Shown: positions 7,261 to 14,893 of the stretch, piece by piece
Layout: each line of letters starts with the position of its first letter
Numbering within the stretch: the first letter of the stretch is position 1
Origin: Paenibacillus tengchongensis
Lineage (GTDB): Bacteria; Bacillota; Bacilli; Paenibacillales; Paenibacillaceae
Assembly: GCF_008973665.1 (NCBI RefSeq)
Contig: NZ_WACP01000017.1
Coordinates: forward strand, 62,001-126,000
DNA: 64,000 bases
Direction of reading: 5' to 3'
The notes under the pieces: model-generated
Database searches by the model: none
What the model was told of the DNA's origin: nothing
The model's input: the letters and a program-made list of their open reading frames with translations, nothing else
Translations under genes and position numbers: made by a program

Positions 7261-8892
7261 ATGCCGCAGCATATAAGACAGCAGCCCATAAAGCAAAATA
7301 CGACGGCAGATGTGCTCGTCCTTGGCGGCGGCCCCGCCGGCGCCTGGGCGGCATGGAACGCCGCCAGGAACGGTGCACGGGTCATTCTCGCCGACAAAGG
7401 CTATCTCGGAACAAGCGGCGCCACCGCCCCGGGAGGAACGACGCTTCTGGTCATTCCGCCGGTGGCGGAGCTGCGGGAGCAGGCGGTAACCGCCAGGCTG
7501 CGGGCAGGCGGCTACCTCTCGGAGAATGCCTGGATTCACCGTGTGCTTGACCAGGTGGAGCGCAATCTGGAGCTGGTCGAGCAGTGGGGCTATCCTTTCC
7601 GAAAGGATGAAACGGGAAGGCCGCTGCGGACCCATCTGCACGGACCGGAGTATATGAAGCTGATGCGGCGGGTTGTCCGCAAAGCGGGGGTGAAAATCTG
7701 GGACCAGTCCCCTGCGCTGGAGCTGCTGCATGACAGGCACGGCGTAGGCGGCGCCCGCGGGGTGAACCGGCTGACCGGCGAAGCCTGGGAAGTGCGGGCG
7801 AATGCTGTGGTCATCGCCACCGGAGGGTGCGCCTTCCTGAGCAAAGGCCTGGGCTGCAACGTTCTGACCGGCGAAGGGCTTCTGATGGCGGCCGAGGCCG
7901 GAGCGGAGCTGTCCGGCATGGAGTTCAGCCGCCAGTACGCCCCGAGCTTCGCGGGCGGCACCGTGACGCGCGGCCGGATGCTGGCCTGGGCTACGCTGTA
8001 CGACGGCGCGGGACGCCCGCTGCTGCGCGGCGACCGCATCTTCGGCAGCATTCCCGAGCTGCTGTCCAAAGGGCCGGTCTATGCTTCGCTTGATTTGGCC
8101 GACACTCCCGAGAAGCGGGAGTTCCTGCGCCGCGCCCATCCGATCTTCTTCATGCCGCTGGAGCGTGCGGGCATTGACCCGTTCCAGGGCAAGTTCCCGC
8201 TGACGCTGCGCTATGAGGGGACGATGCGCGGCACCGGCGGCCTGCGCCTCACCGGCGCCGACTGCAGCACCTCGGTTCCCGGCCTTTACGCGGCCGGGGA
8301 TGCCGCCTCGCGCGAGAAGGTCACCGGCGCGATTTCCGGCGGCGGAGCCTACAACGCCTCATGGGCCATCTGCAGCGGGAGCTGGGCAGGGGAGGGGGCA
8401 GCGCACTTTGCGCTGTCCAGCGCGCGCACGGCGGACAGCCGCGGGCTGACAGCGGCGGGGCGTTACGGCCTGCAGGCGGGGTCCGACCAGCCGCATGCGT
8501 TTGAAGCGAAGCCGCTGATAACGGCGGTGCAGCGTGAAGTCCTGCCGCTTGAGATCAATTATTTCCGCAGCGAGTCCGGAGTGGGCGGCGCTCTGGAGCG
8601 GCTGGACGCGCTGCTGCCCGAACTCGGCGGGGTGATTCCGCCCACAGTGCAGGGCATCGTGCAGTCCAGGGAGGCGGCGGCGCTGCTGATGGCCGGGCGC
8701 TGGATTTATACCGCCGCGCTATTTCGCAAGGAGACGCGCGGGCTTGCGCATCTTGCGGAATATCCGCAGCTTGACCCCCGTCAGACTCACCGGATTATCC
8801 TCTCCGGCACTGCCCGGGTCAATATCCGTACCGAGAGCGTGCCGCATGCCCGGGAGCTCCGCGTGCCGGAAGAAGGGAGGGCCATCATATGA
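7261..8892 (+). CDS. AprA/fumarate-reductase-type flavoprotein (second copy)
   Basis: This 543-residue paralogue of the protein at 3176 has the same order of motifs: VLVLGGGPAGAWAAW, ILADKGYLGTSGATAPGGT, GPEYMKLMRRVVRKAGVKI, GGCAFLSKGLGCNVLTGEG and SVPGLYAAGDAASRE. Near the C-terminal FAD motif the first copy has GGGSHNAAWA while this one has GGGAYNASWA, which hints at a different substrate. ATG 7261 was chosen because AGGGGG lies 7 bases upstream; the in-frame ATG at 7234 has no ribosome binding site. It overlaps its own ferredoxin gene by 4 bases. Two complete oxidoreductase modules in one operon suggest either successive reactions or two related substrates. Confidence 0.75.
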   Translation: MPQHIRQQPIKQNTTADVLVLGGGPAGAWAAWNAARNGARVILADKGYLGTSGATAPGGTTLLVIPPVAELREQAVTARLRAGGYLSENAWIHRVLDQVERNLELVEQWGYPFRKDETGRPLRTHLHGPEYMKLMRRVVRKAGVKIWDQSPALELLHDRHGVGGARGVNRLTGEAWEVRANAVVIATGGCAFLSKGLGCNVLTGEGLLMAAEAGAELSGMEFSRQYAPSFAGGTVTRGRMLAWATLYDGAGRPLLRGDRIFGSIPELLSKGPVYASLDLADTPEKREFLRRAHPIFFMPLERAGIDPFQGKFPLTLRYEGTMRGTGGLRLTGADCSTSVPGLYAAGDAASREKVTGAISGGGAYNASWAICSGSWAGEGAAHFALSSARTADSRGLTAAGRYGLQAGSDQPHAFEAKPLITAVQREVLPLEINYFRSESGVGGALERLDALLPELGGVIPPTVQGIVQSREAAALLMAGRWIYTAALFRKETRGLAHLAEYPQLDPRQTHRIILSGTARVNIRTESVPHARELRVPEEGRAII

Positions 8893-9233
8893 TTGAGCTG
8901 GTCAGCAGCGACCGCTGCATCGGCTGCAGGCTGTGCGTTAAGGTCTGCCCGACCCATGTGTTTGAAATGGCCGGGAAGCTGCCGGTGATTGCCCGCCAGG
9001 AGGACTGTCAGACGTGCTTCATGTGCGAAGCGTACTGCCCGGCGGATGCGCTTTATGTCTCCCCGCTGGGCGACATTCAGGTGTCCGTCGATGAACAGGA
9101 ATTGATTGCCTCCGGTCTGCTGGGCAGCTGGCGGGCGGAAATCGGCTGGACGCCCGGGGTGGAAGCATCCATGGCGGAGAGGGACACGACGCCATTCTTT
9201 GAAGTGTTTACCGAAACTCACCGCAAGCTCTAA
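8889..9233 (+). CDS. Two-cluster 4Fe-4S ferredoxin, AprB-like (second copy)
   Basis: This 114-residue protein is the counterpart of the ferredoxin at 4780. Its cluster motifs are CIGCRLCVKVCP near residue 10 and CQTCFMCEAYCP near residue 43, both complete. The ATG overlaps the TGA of the flavoprotein (ATGA), so expression is coupled. It is the last gene of the operon; a strong hairpin terminator follows at 9251. The C-terminal tail differs more from its paralogue than the cluster region does, which may tune docking to its own flavoprotein. Confidence 0.8.
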   Translation: MIELVSSDRCIGCRLCVKVCPTHVFEMAGKLPVIARQEDCQTCFMCEAYCPADALYVSPLGDIQVSVDEQELIASGLLGSWRAEIGWTPGVEASMAERDTTPFFEVFTETHRKL

Positions 9234-9250
9234 GTGTTGCGGAATACAGA

Positions 9251-9292
9251 AACGGAGCCCCGGACGGACGGCAGTCCGGAGCTCCGTTTCCT
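9251..9292 (+). terminator. Terminator of the sulfonate-type operon
   Basis: ACGGAGC...GGAC pairs with GTCC...GCTCCGT around an 8-base loop, then GTTTCCTT. It begins 18 bases after the last ferredoxin stop. Confidence 0.7.
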
Positions 9293-9343
9293 TATGATGG
9301 CCCCCGGAAGCGGCATACCTCAGGCCCCTTTTTTTGTAAATTT

Positions 9344-9370
9344 TTCATTCGTCTATCCGAATGAATTTTT
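9344..9370 (+). terminator. Inverted repeat followed by T5
   Basis: TTCATTCG (9344-9351) and CGAATGAA (9358-9365) are perfect 8-base arms around a 6-base loop, followed by TTTTT. It could be a second terminator of the upstream operon or an operator for the gene at 9490. Confidence 0.4.
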
Positions 9371-9489
9371 ATGTGTACGTAGCCGGGATATCCGATTATA
9401 CTTAAGTGAACGAACCGTTTTTTCAGCAGGCGGAACGTCTCCCCATACTCCGACCACAGACAAAAGAATATTTATGCTGGAGGAAAATA

Positions 9490-10164
9490 ATGAGCACTAC
9501 AGAACTTACTAGCCAACTTTCCAGTTACACGGGCAGACTGCTGAGGGAGCGTTTCGGGAAGGGGCCCGAATCGGTATATGCTTCCATCGGGAAACAGTGC
9601 ATCGCGCTGCACATCCGCAATTTCATCGGACCTGTGGAACGGTTTCTGTTAAACAAGGAAGAGGAGCAGGCATTCCGCTATACCAGGGAATTGCTGATGA
9701 AGTCGCTGCTTCCGGAGCTATCAGCCTATTTAAAGGACAAGATGGCTATTGAGGTTGGCGAGCTATTTTACGACTGGGGGATACATAATGCTTCAGGCAT
9801 CATTGTTGCGCTGATCCAGACGGATGAGAGCAGCGTCGATACCTATGCCGGACGGGATCAAGTCCATGCCCAGATTAGCGAAGTGAGCCGCAAGGTGCAG
9901 AAGGAACCTGAGTTTATTGACTCCTGGTGGCTGGGGCCGCGCACTTTGATTATTAAGCGTGAAGGTATTCTGATTCCTCTCGAGAAGGAACTAATTAATC
10001 TGGGATATGAGAATACGCTTAAGACAACCAAGCGCAAGATGGAGAAGCGTTATCTCGAGGATACAACGACCATTGCTCCGATGCTCGGCAAGGAGCTGTC
10101 CGACATTTATGTGGACTGGGACTTTGACCGGGATACCAGCGTGATTGCATATACTTTTCTTTAA
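9490..10164 (+). CDS. MpsC-like protein (DUF2294), two domains
   Basis: This 224-residue soluble protein appears to contain two DUF2294 (MpsC) modules. The first covers roughly residues 5-110 (LLRERFGKGPESVYASIG ... YDWGIHNASGIIVAL). The second covers residues 115-224 (SWWLGPRTLIIKREGILIPL ... DIYVDWDFDRDTSVIAYTF). Each ends in the same DW-type strand pattern. MpsC is named after a sodium-dependent membrane-potential system in Staphylococcus; the domain itself is small and widespread in Bacillota, and its role here is unknown. ATG 9490 follows GGAGG; the frame extends back to 9406 but without a site. It precedes a response regulator and a hybrid kinase, so a signalling link is possible. Confidence 0.6.
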   Translation: MSTTELTSQLSSYTGRLLRERFGKGPESVYASIGKQCIALHIRNFIGPVERFLLNKEEEQAFRYTRELLMKSLLPELSAYLKDKMAIEVGELFYDWGIHNASGIIVALIQTDESSVDTYAGRDQVHAQISEVSRKVQKEPEFIDSWWLGPRTLIIKREGILIPLEKELINLGYENTLKTTKRKMEKRYLEDTTTIAPMLGKELSDIYVDWDFDRDTSVIAYTFL

Positions 10165-10215
10165 ACAACATATTTAAGGCGGAAATGAGTCGGACATGCG
10201 AATGAGCCGAACATG

Positions 10216-10260
10216 AGCCGGAGAAGGGGCAGCCCCCTTTCTTCGGCTTTTTCTTTTTTT
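10216..10260 (+). terminator. Terminator after the MpsC-like gene
   Basis: A GC-rich hairpin (AGCCGGAGAAGGGG against CCCCCTTTCTTCGGCT) is followed by a run of T broken by a single C. Confidence 0.75.
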
Positions 10261-10307
10261 TTCGCCGGGAACAGCATGAGCACACTACCGTTAAAGGGGG
10301 CGTGAGG

Positions 10308-10700
10308 GTGGAAGTATACAGACGGACAGTATTATACATTGAAGACGACGCTGTCAATATGACGCTGATGCGGTATATCTTCAGAAAATATATGCCCGCT
10401 GTATTGCTTCTCGAAGCTGATACGGCCGAGCTTGGATTGCAGATGGCCATGCAGGAGCTGCCGGATCTGATAATGCTTGATATCGGCTTGCCCGGCCTGG
10501 ACGGATATGCAGTCATGGAGGCATTGAGCGCAAGGGAGGATACCTGCCGCATTCCGGTCCTGGGAGTCAGCGCTTTTGCCCAAAGAGAGGATATTGAACG
10601 GGCCAGGGTAAACGGTTTTGCCGGATATATCACCAAACCTTTTCAGGTAAGGGTGCTTGCCGCAGCGGTAGAGGCATTGCTGGCCGATAGTATTTTGTAA
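10308..10700 (+). CDS. Single-domain response regulator (CheY/Spo0F type)
   Basis: This receiver domain of about 130 residues has no output domain. The acidic pocket is LYIEDDA, the phosphoacceptor Asp lies in LDIGLPGLDG, and the switch Ser and Lys lie in GVSAF and YITKPF. GTG 10308 was preferred over GTG 10302 because AAAGGGGG then sits about 7 bases upstream instead of 1. It lies between the MpsC-like gene and a large hybrid kinase (10864), which has its own promoter. A role as a phosphate shuttle for that kinase, like Spo0F, is plausible but only inferred from position. Confidence 0.75.
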   Translation: MEVYRRTVLYIEDDAVNMTLMRYIFRKYMPAVLLLEADTAELGLQMAMQELPDLIMLDIGLPGLDGYAVMEALSAREDTCRIPVLGVSAFAQREDIERARVNGFAGYITKPFQVRVLAAAVEALLADSIL

Positions 10701-10808
10701 CAATAAGGGATACATTATAGAAGTCATTCAGGGTGACCGGAGAACTGGGGAGGGCTCCGTCTGGTGGCCGGTTTCGTGTCCTGCGGCCTGCAGCAGACAA
10801 AATTCAGA

Positions 10809-10837
10809 TTGACAATTGACTTTGCTTCGTTTATACA
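10809..10837 (+). promoter_or_regulatory. Sigma-A promoter of the hybrid kinase
   Basis: TTGACA (10809-10814), a 17-base spacer and TATACA (10832-10837). The predicted transcript starts only about 20 bases before the ATG at 10864. Confidence 0.6.
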
Positions 10838-10863
10838 AGATATTTATTATTAAGATTTAAAAT

Positions 10864-13155
10864 ATGGACATTTTACGCATATTCCACGAACAGGCGGTGG
10901 ATCAGATGATCGAACAGCATGCGGAAGGCTACTCCCGCTTCGAATATATGGGTGCAACCGGAAACGTCGGGATGGCTTTCTTATCGATGGAGGAGAGATG
11001 GACCAGCATTAACCCGGCGGTTGCCGGATTGCTCGGGTACACGGAGGGACAGCTGATCGGGCGGGAATTCAAGGAGTTCGTGCACGGCGGTTCCGTTCAG
11101 CAGTTTACAGACAACATAGCGGCTTTGAGGGGCGGCGAAATCCCCTTTTTTGAATGCCGGCTCCATCTGGCGGAGGCTTCCGGCGTCCCTGTTCCGGTGC
11201 TGCTGCATATTCTGCTGGTCCGCGATCCCTCTACGGGTGCGGGACTGCATTATGTCGTGCACATGGCCGAACTTACGGACACTGGCGCAGCCGCTGTTCC
11301 CGCAGGAGAGCTATACCGGCTGATCGCCGCCAACATCAAAGATGTTGTGTATTACGCAACGCCCGACAACATTTGCCGCTACTGCTCTCCTTCAGTAACG
11401 GAGGTTCTGGGCTATGAACCGGACATGCTTATCGGCCGGGATATCCGCGGGTTAATTCATCCCGAAGACCTTTCGCTCTTAGAGCTCTCGCAAGTCATGC
11501 AGGAGCAGCGGTTGCAGCTGCGTGTCCTCCATGCAGACGGCAGATATTTGTGGCTGGAGTTTACCCTGCGCCTGATCCAGGAGAGCCGTAACCACGGGCT
11601 TCTGGCCGTGGGACGCGATGTGACAGAACGCAGAATTGTGGAGCAGAAGCTGCAGGAATCGGTGGAACGGTACACTTCGCTTAAGAAGTACAACCATGAC
11701 GCTATCATTTCTCTTGATCTGGAAGGGAAAATCATTAACGGAAATGAGCAGGCTTGCCAGTTGACCGGGTACACGATTCCCGAGCTTGCCGGGGTGAGTG
11801 TAGGGCTGATTATCGGGGAATCCCATGTGCAGGATGTACTGGATTATACTCCCGAATTGAACTGCCGTGAACGGGATATTGATAAGATCTGGCACAAGGA
11901 CGGCCACACCGTTGAGGTGCTGACCACCATTGCGCCGATCATTATCAATCAGACCAAGGTGGGCTTTTACATTATCGTCAAGGATATCACCGAACAGAAG
12001 AGCCTGCTGATTGCCAAGGAGGCGGCAGAAAGCACAACCCGCGCCAAGAGTGAGTTTCTGGCCATGATGAGCCATGAAATCCGCACCCCGATGAACGGTG
12101 TGCTCGGTATGGCTGATCTGCTGCTGGAGATCAGCGAGCCGGGTTCGGTCCAGCGGGAATACCTGGAGATTATCCGCCAGAGCGGCGACACTCTGCTGAA
12201 CATCATCAATGATATTCTGGACTTCTCGAAGAACGAGGCCGGCAAAACAGCGCTGCACGAGGAACCCTTTACGCTGGGAACCTGCATGGAATCGGCCCTT
12301 GAGCTGCTGATGCTCAAGGCTGAAGCGAAGCAGCTTTCGATTCAGGTGGAAGTAGAACCCGGTCTGCCTCAGAGGGTCATCGGCGATGCTGACCGGCTCA
12401 AGCAGATCCTGTTTAATCTGGTCGGCAATGCCGTTAAGTTCACCGATGCCGGGGGCGTTTCGATTCATGCGCGGACCAAAGCCAGAACAGCAGACAACGT
12501 GACGCTCGAATTTACCGTGGCGGACACCGGAATAGGCATTCCCGAGAGTGCCCGGGACCGGTTGTTTGAGCCGTTCTTTCAAATTGACCAGTTTATGAGC
12601 CGCCGTCACGAGGGTACGGGGCTGGGACTGGCCATTACCAAGCAGCTTGTCGAGCTGATGGGCGGAAGCATTGCCCTCGATACAAGGACATCCGGGCCCG
12701 GAGCAACCTTCGTATTTACGGTAACGCTTGGCGTGGAGGATAAGGCCGGCGGTACTCATCCAGAGCAAACCGGACCTGCTGCGCAAGGCCGGCCGCTGCG
12801 GGTGCTTGTGGCTGAGGATAATGAGATCAACCAGCTGGTCCTGCGCAAAATTCTGGAAAAACGGGGCTATACGGTGGATGTGGCGGCCGACGGTCTGCAG
12901 GTGCTGAGGAAGCTGGATGACAGCGCCTACGACCTGATTTTTATGGATGTGCAGATGCCAGGCATGAGCGGCCTGGAAGCCACCCGGAAGATCAGGGAGA
13001 CTGTGCCTCCGGACAGAATGCCTGTCATTATAGCCGTAACAGCCAATGCGCTCAAGGGTGACCGGGAGCAGTGTCTGGAGGCAGGCATGGACGAATATAT
13101 CAGCAAGCCGCTGCGCAGCGAGGTCCTGAATCATGTAATTGCGAAGTTTTTTTAA
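10864..13155 (+). CDS. PAS-containing hybrid sensor histidine kinase
   Basis: This 763-residue cytoplasmic kinase has no membrane segment. Three PAS domains cover about residues 25-130, 150-255 and 265-385. The HisKA domain follows with phospho-acceptor His404 in MSHEIRTPMNG, then HATPase_c (NLVGNAVKF, VADTGIGIP, GTGLGLAI) and a C-terminal receiver (VAEDNEIN, MDVQMPGMSG, VTANA, YISKPL). With no output domain, phosphate presumably leaves through another protein, perhaps the lone receiver at 10308. ATG 10864 has no ribosome binding site and lies close to the promoter; ATG 10903, preceded by GGCGGTGG, is a possible alternative start. The signal is unknown; soluble PAS proteins often sense redox state, light or small ligands. 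Confidence 0.85.
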   Translation: MDILRIFHEQAVDQMIEQHAEGYSRFEYMGATGNVGMAFLSMEERWTSINPAVAGLLGYTEGQLIGREFKEFVHGGSVQQFTDNIAALRGGEIPFFECRLHLAEASGVPVPVLLHILLVRDPSTGAGLHYVVHMAELTDTGAAAVPAGELYRLIAANIKDVVYYATPDNICRYCSPSVTEVLGYEPDMLIGRDIRGLIHPEDLSLLELSQVMQEQRLQLRVLHADGRYLWLEFTLRLIQESRNHGLLAVGRDVTERRIVEQKLQESVERYTSLKKYNHDAIISLDLEGKIINGNEQACQLTGYTIPELAGVSVGLIIGESHVQDVLDYTPELNCRERDIDKIWHKDGHTVEVLTTIAPIIINQTKVGFYIIVKDITEQKSLLIAKEAAESTTRAKSEFLAMMSHEIRTPMNGVLGMADLLLEISEPGSVQREYLEIIRQSGDTLLNIINDILDFSKNEAGKTALHEEPFTLGTCMESALELLMLKAEAKQLSIQVEVEPGLPQRVIGDADRLKQILFNLVGNAVKFTDAGGVSIHARTKARTADNVTLEFTVADTGIGIPESARDRLFEPFFQIDQFMSRRHEGTGLGLAITKQLVELMGGSIALDTRTSGPGATFVFTVTLGVEDKAGGTHPEQTGPAAQGRPLRVLVAEDNEINQLVLRKILEKRGYTVDVAADGLQVLRKLDDSAYDLIFMDVQMPGMSGLEATRKIRETVPPDRMPVIIAVTANALKGDREQCLEAGMDEYISKPLRSEVLNHVIAKFF

Positions 13156-13180
13156 ATGCGGCGGTGCAGGATGTTTTTCG

Positions 13181-13208
13181 TTGAGACTTTAGTGCGTTGC
13201 AATAATAT
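13181..13208 (+). promoter_or_regulatory. Promoter of the T-box leader
   Basis: TTGAGA (13181-13186), a 16-base spacer and TAATAT (13203-13208), directly upstream of the T-box leader. Confidence 0.5.
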
Positions 13209-13217
13209 CTTGCATCT

Positions 13218-13592
13218 CCCGCGGTTTTTGATTAAGATAGCAGCAACTGGTTCAGCAGGCTGTTCCGGAATATTCCAAGCAAAGACGATGACGAAGAGAG
13301 TAAGCGCATAGAACGGATCTTAACAGGGAAGGCGTGCCGGAGACTGAGAGCAGCCACATGAGACGTTTTGCGCCGAAGTTCACTTCGTAGTCGGCCCCTG
13401 AAGTGCTCCAGGCTACTGGTGTATGGGTAGGGAGGCCCGCGGCCCGCGTTAACGGCTATAAGAAGAACGGATTTGTAAGGGTGGTTCACCGCCACACCTT
13501 GCCGGCTGCTGCAGCAGCGTGTAAGACCGTTCGAATTAGGGTGGTACCACGGCTCCTCGTCCCTTGCGGCGAGGGCCTTTTTGCGTTCATAA
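13218..13592 (+). promoter_or_regulatory. T-box riboswitch, probably tRNA-Phe responsive
   Basis: The leader contains the stem I motif GAAGAGAGTA, the T-box core AGGGTGGTACCACGG (13538-13552) and a terminator (CCTCG/CGAGG with flanking GGC/GCC, then five T) ending near 13582. Pairing ACGAAG with CTTCGT and GCGC with GCGC frames a specifier loop whose 3' side reads GAAGTTCA, so the codon is most likely TTC (Phe). The variable T-box base is T, which pairs with an A discriminator as in tRNA-Phe. Uncharged tRNA would favour readthrough into the DAHP synthase gene. Confidence 0.85.
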
Positions 13593-13621
13593 CACAATTC
13601 TGAAAGAGGGAGTGGAAGGCA

Positions 13622-14701
13622 ATGAGCAATGTTGAATTGGATGAACTGAGAGGTAGACTGGATGGAATCAATGAGCAGCTTCTGGAGCTCATCTCCGAGC
13701 GCGCCCGGGTGGTGCAGCAGATTGGTGCCATCAAAGAAAAGCAGGGAGTACCGAAGTTTGATCCGGAACGGGAAAAGCAGATGCTGGAAAAGCTGGTTGC
13801 CGGAAATCAGGGACCGTTCACCGGAAGTACGATCCGCAGCCTGTTCAAGCAAATCTTCTCCGCATCGCTGGATCTGCAATCGGCCGAGCACAAGAAGAGC
13901 CTGCTTGTCAGCCGTAAGAGCCACAAGGAAGACACGGTTATCGACTTGCCGCTTGGTGTCAAGGTAGGCGGACTTTCCTCACTGATGGTGGCCGGGCCCT
14001 GCTCGGTGGAGAGTGAGCAGCAGACGCGGACCGTAGCTGCGGCGCTGAAGGAAGCCGGCATCAAGGTAATGCGCGGCGGAGCCTTCAAACCGCGCACATC
14101 GCCTTATGACTTCCAGGGGCTGGGCATGGACGGACTGCGGATTCTCCGCGAAGCTGCTAACGAATACGGATTGCTCACAATCAGCGAAATCGTCGATCCT
14201 GCCCATCTGGAACCGGCGCTTGATTATGTGGACATTATTCAAATCGGCGCCCGCAATATGCAGAACTTCGAGCTGCTCAAGGCGGCCGGTGAGCTGAACA
14301 AGCCGGTGCTGCTGAAGCGCGGCCTAGCGGCGACGATGGAAGAATTCCTGCATGCGGCGGAATATATTATGTCGCGGGGCAATACGCAGGTCATGCTGAT
14401 CGAGCGCGGCATCCGCACGTATGAGAAATGGACGCGCAATACGCTGGATATCTCCGCGGTGCCGATTCTGAAGCAGGAGAGCCACCTGCCGGTGCTAGTG
14501 GACGTTACCCACTCCACCGGGCGCAAGGACATCCTGGTTCCATGCGCCAAGGCCGCACTGGCCGCCGGAGCGGACGGTATCATGGTAGAGGTGCATCCGG
14601 ATCCGGCCACAGCGCTGTCCGATGCCGCACAGCAGCTTAACATCGACGAGTTCAACAGCTTCTTCAATGAAGTGAAGGCTTCCGGGCTGTACCGTGAATA
14701 G
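13622..14701 (+). CDS. aroA: Bifunctional 3-deoxy-7-phosphoheptulonate synthase / chorismate mutase
   Basis: This 359-residue enzyme joins an AroQ-type chorismate mutase (residues 1-90, ELRGRLDGINEQLLELISER) to a class I beta DAHP synthase (about residues 105-355). Synthase landmarks are MVAGPCSVES, MRGGAFKPRTSPYDFQG, QIGARNMQNFELL and VDVTHSTGRKD. The synthase makes the first committed intermediate of aromatic amino acid synthesis, and the fused mutase domain gives chorismate or prephenate feedback in Bacillus. Length matches the B. subtilis enzyme, which is called AroA (not the EPSP synthase). It is controlled by the T-box upstream, so its expression should rise when charged tRNA, probably tRNA-Phe, is scarce. 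It appears monocistronic. Confidence 0.93.
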   Translation: MSNVELDELRGRLDGINEQLLELISERARVVQQIGAIKEKQGVPKFDPEREKQMLEKLVAGNQGPFTGSTIRSLFKQIFSASLDLQSAEHKKSLLVSRKSHKEDTVIDLPLGVKVGGLSSLMVAGPCSVESEQQTRTVAAALKEAGIKVMRGGAFKPRTSPYDFQGLGMDGLRILREAANEYGLLTISEIVDPAHLEPALDYVDIIQIGARNMQNFELLKAAGELNKPVLLKRGLAATMEEFLHAAEYIMSRGNTQVMLIERGIRTYEKWTRNTLDISAVPILKQESHLPVLVDVTHSTGRKDILVPCAKAALAAGADGIMVEVHPDPATALSDAAQQLNIDEFNSFFNEVKASGLYRE

Positions 14702-14893
14702 CTAAAGAGAAAAAGAGGCGAAAACTGCCGGAAAAGTAAGCCTGAGGATGAAATAAACGCTTACATGGACGAGTTTCACTTTTGTACAGAGGTTAAGCTG
14801 TCGGTTACAATGTGAAGCATTGGCGTTGCACCGGACAAGGGCCATTCCGGATGGCCCGGATTAACCTTAATGTACACAGGAGGAACTTGCAGC

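Noticed and set aside
14745..14770. cre-like ATAAACGCTTACA between the aromatic and SulP genes
   Set aside because: The first two consensus bases do not match and no promoter context supports it.
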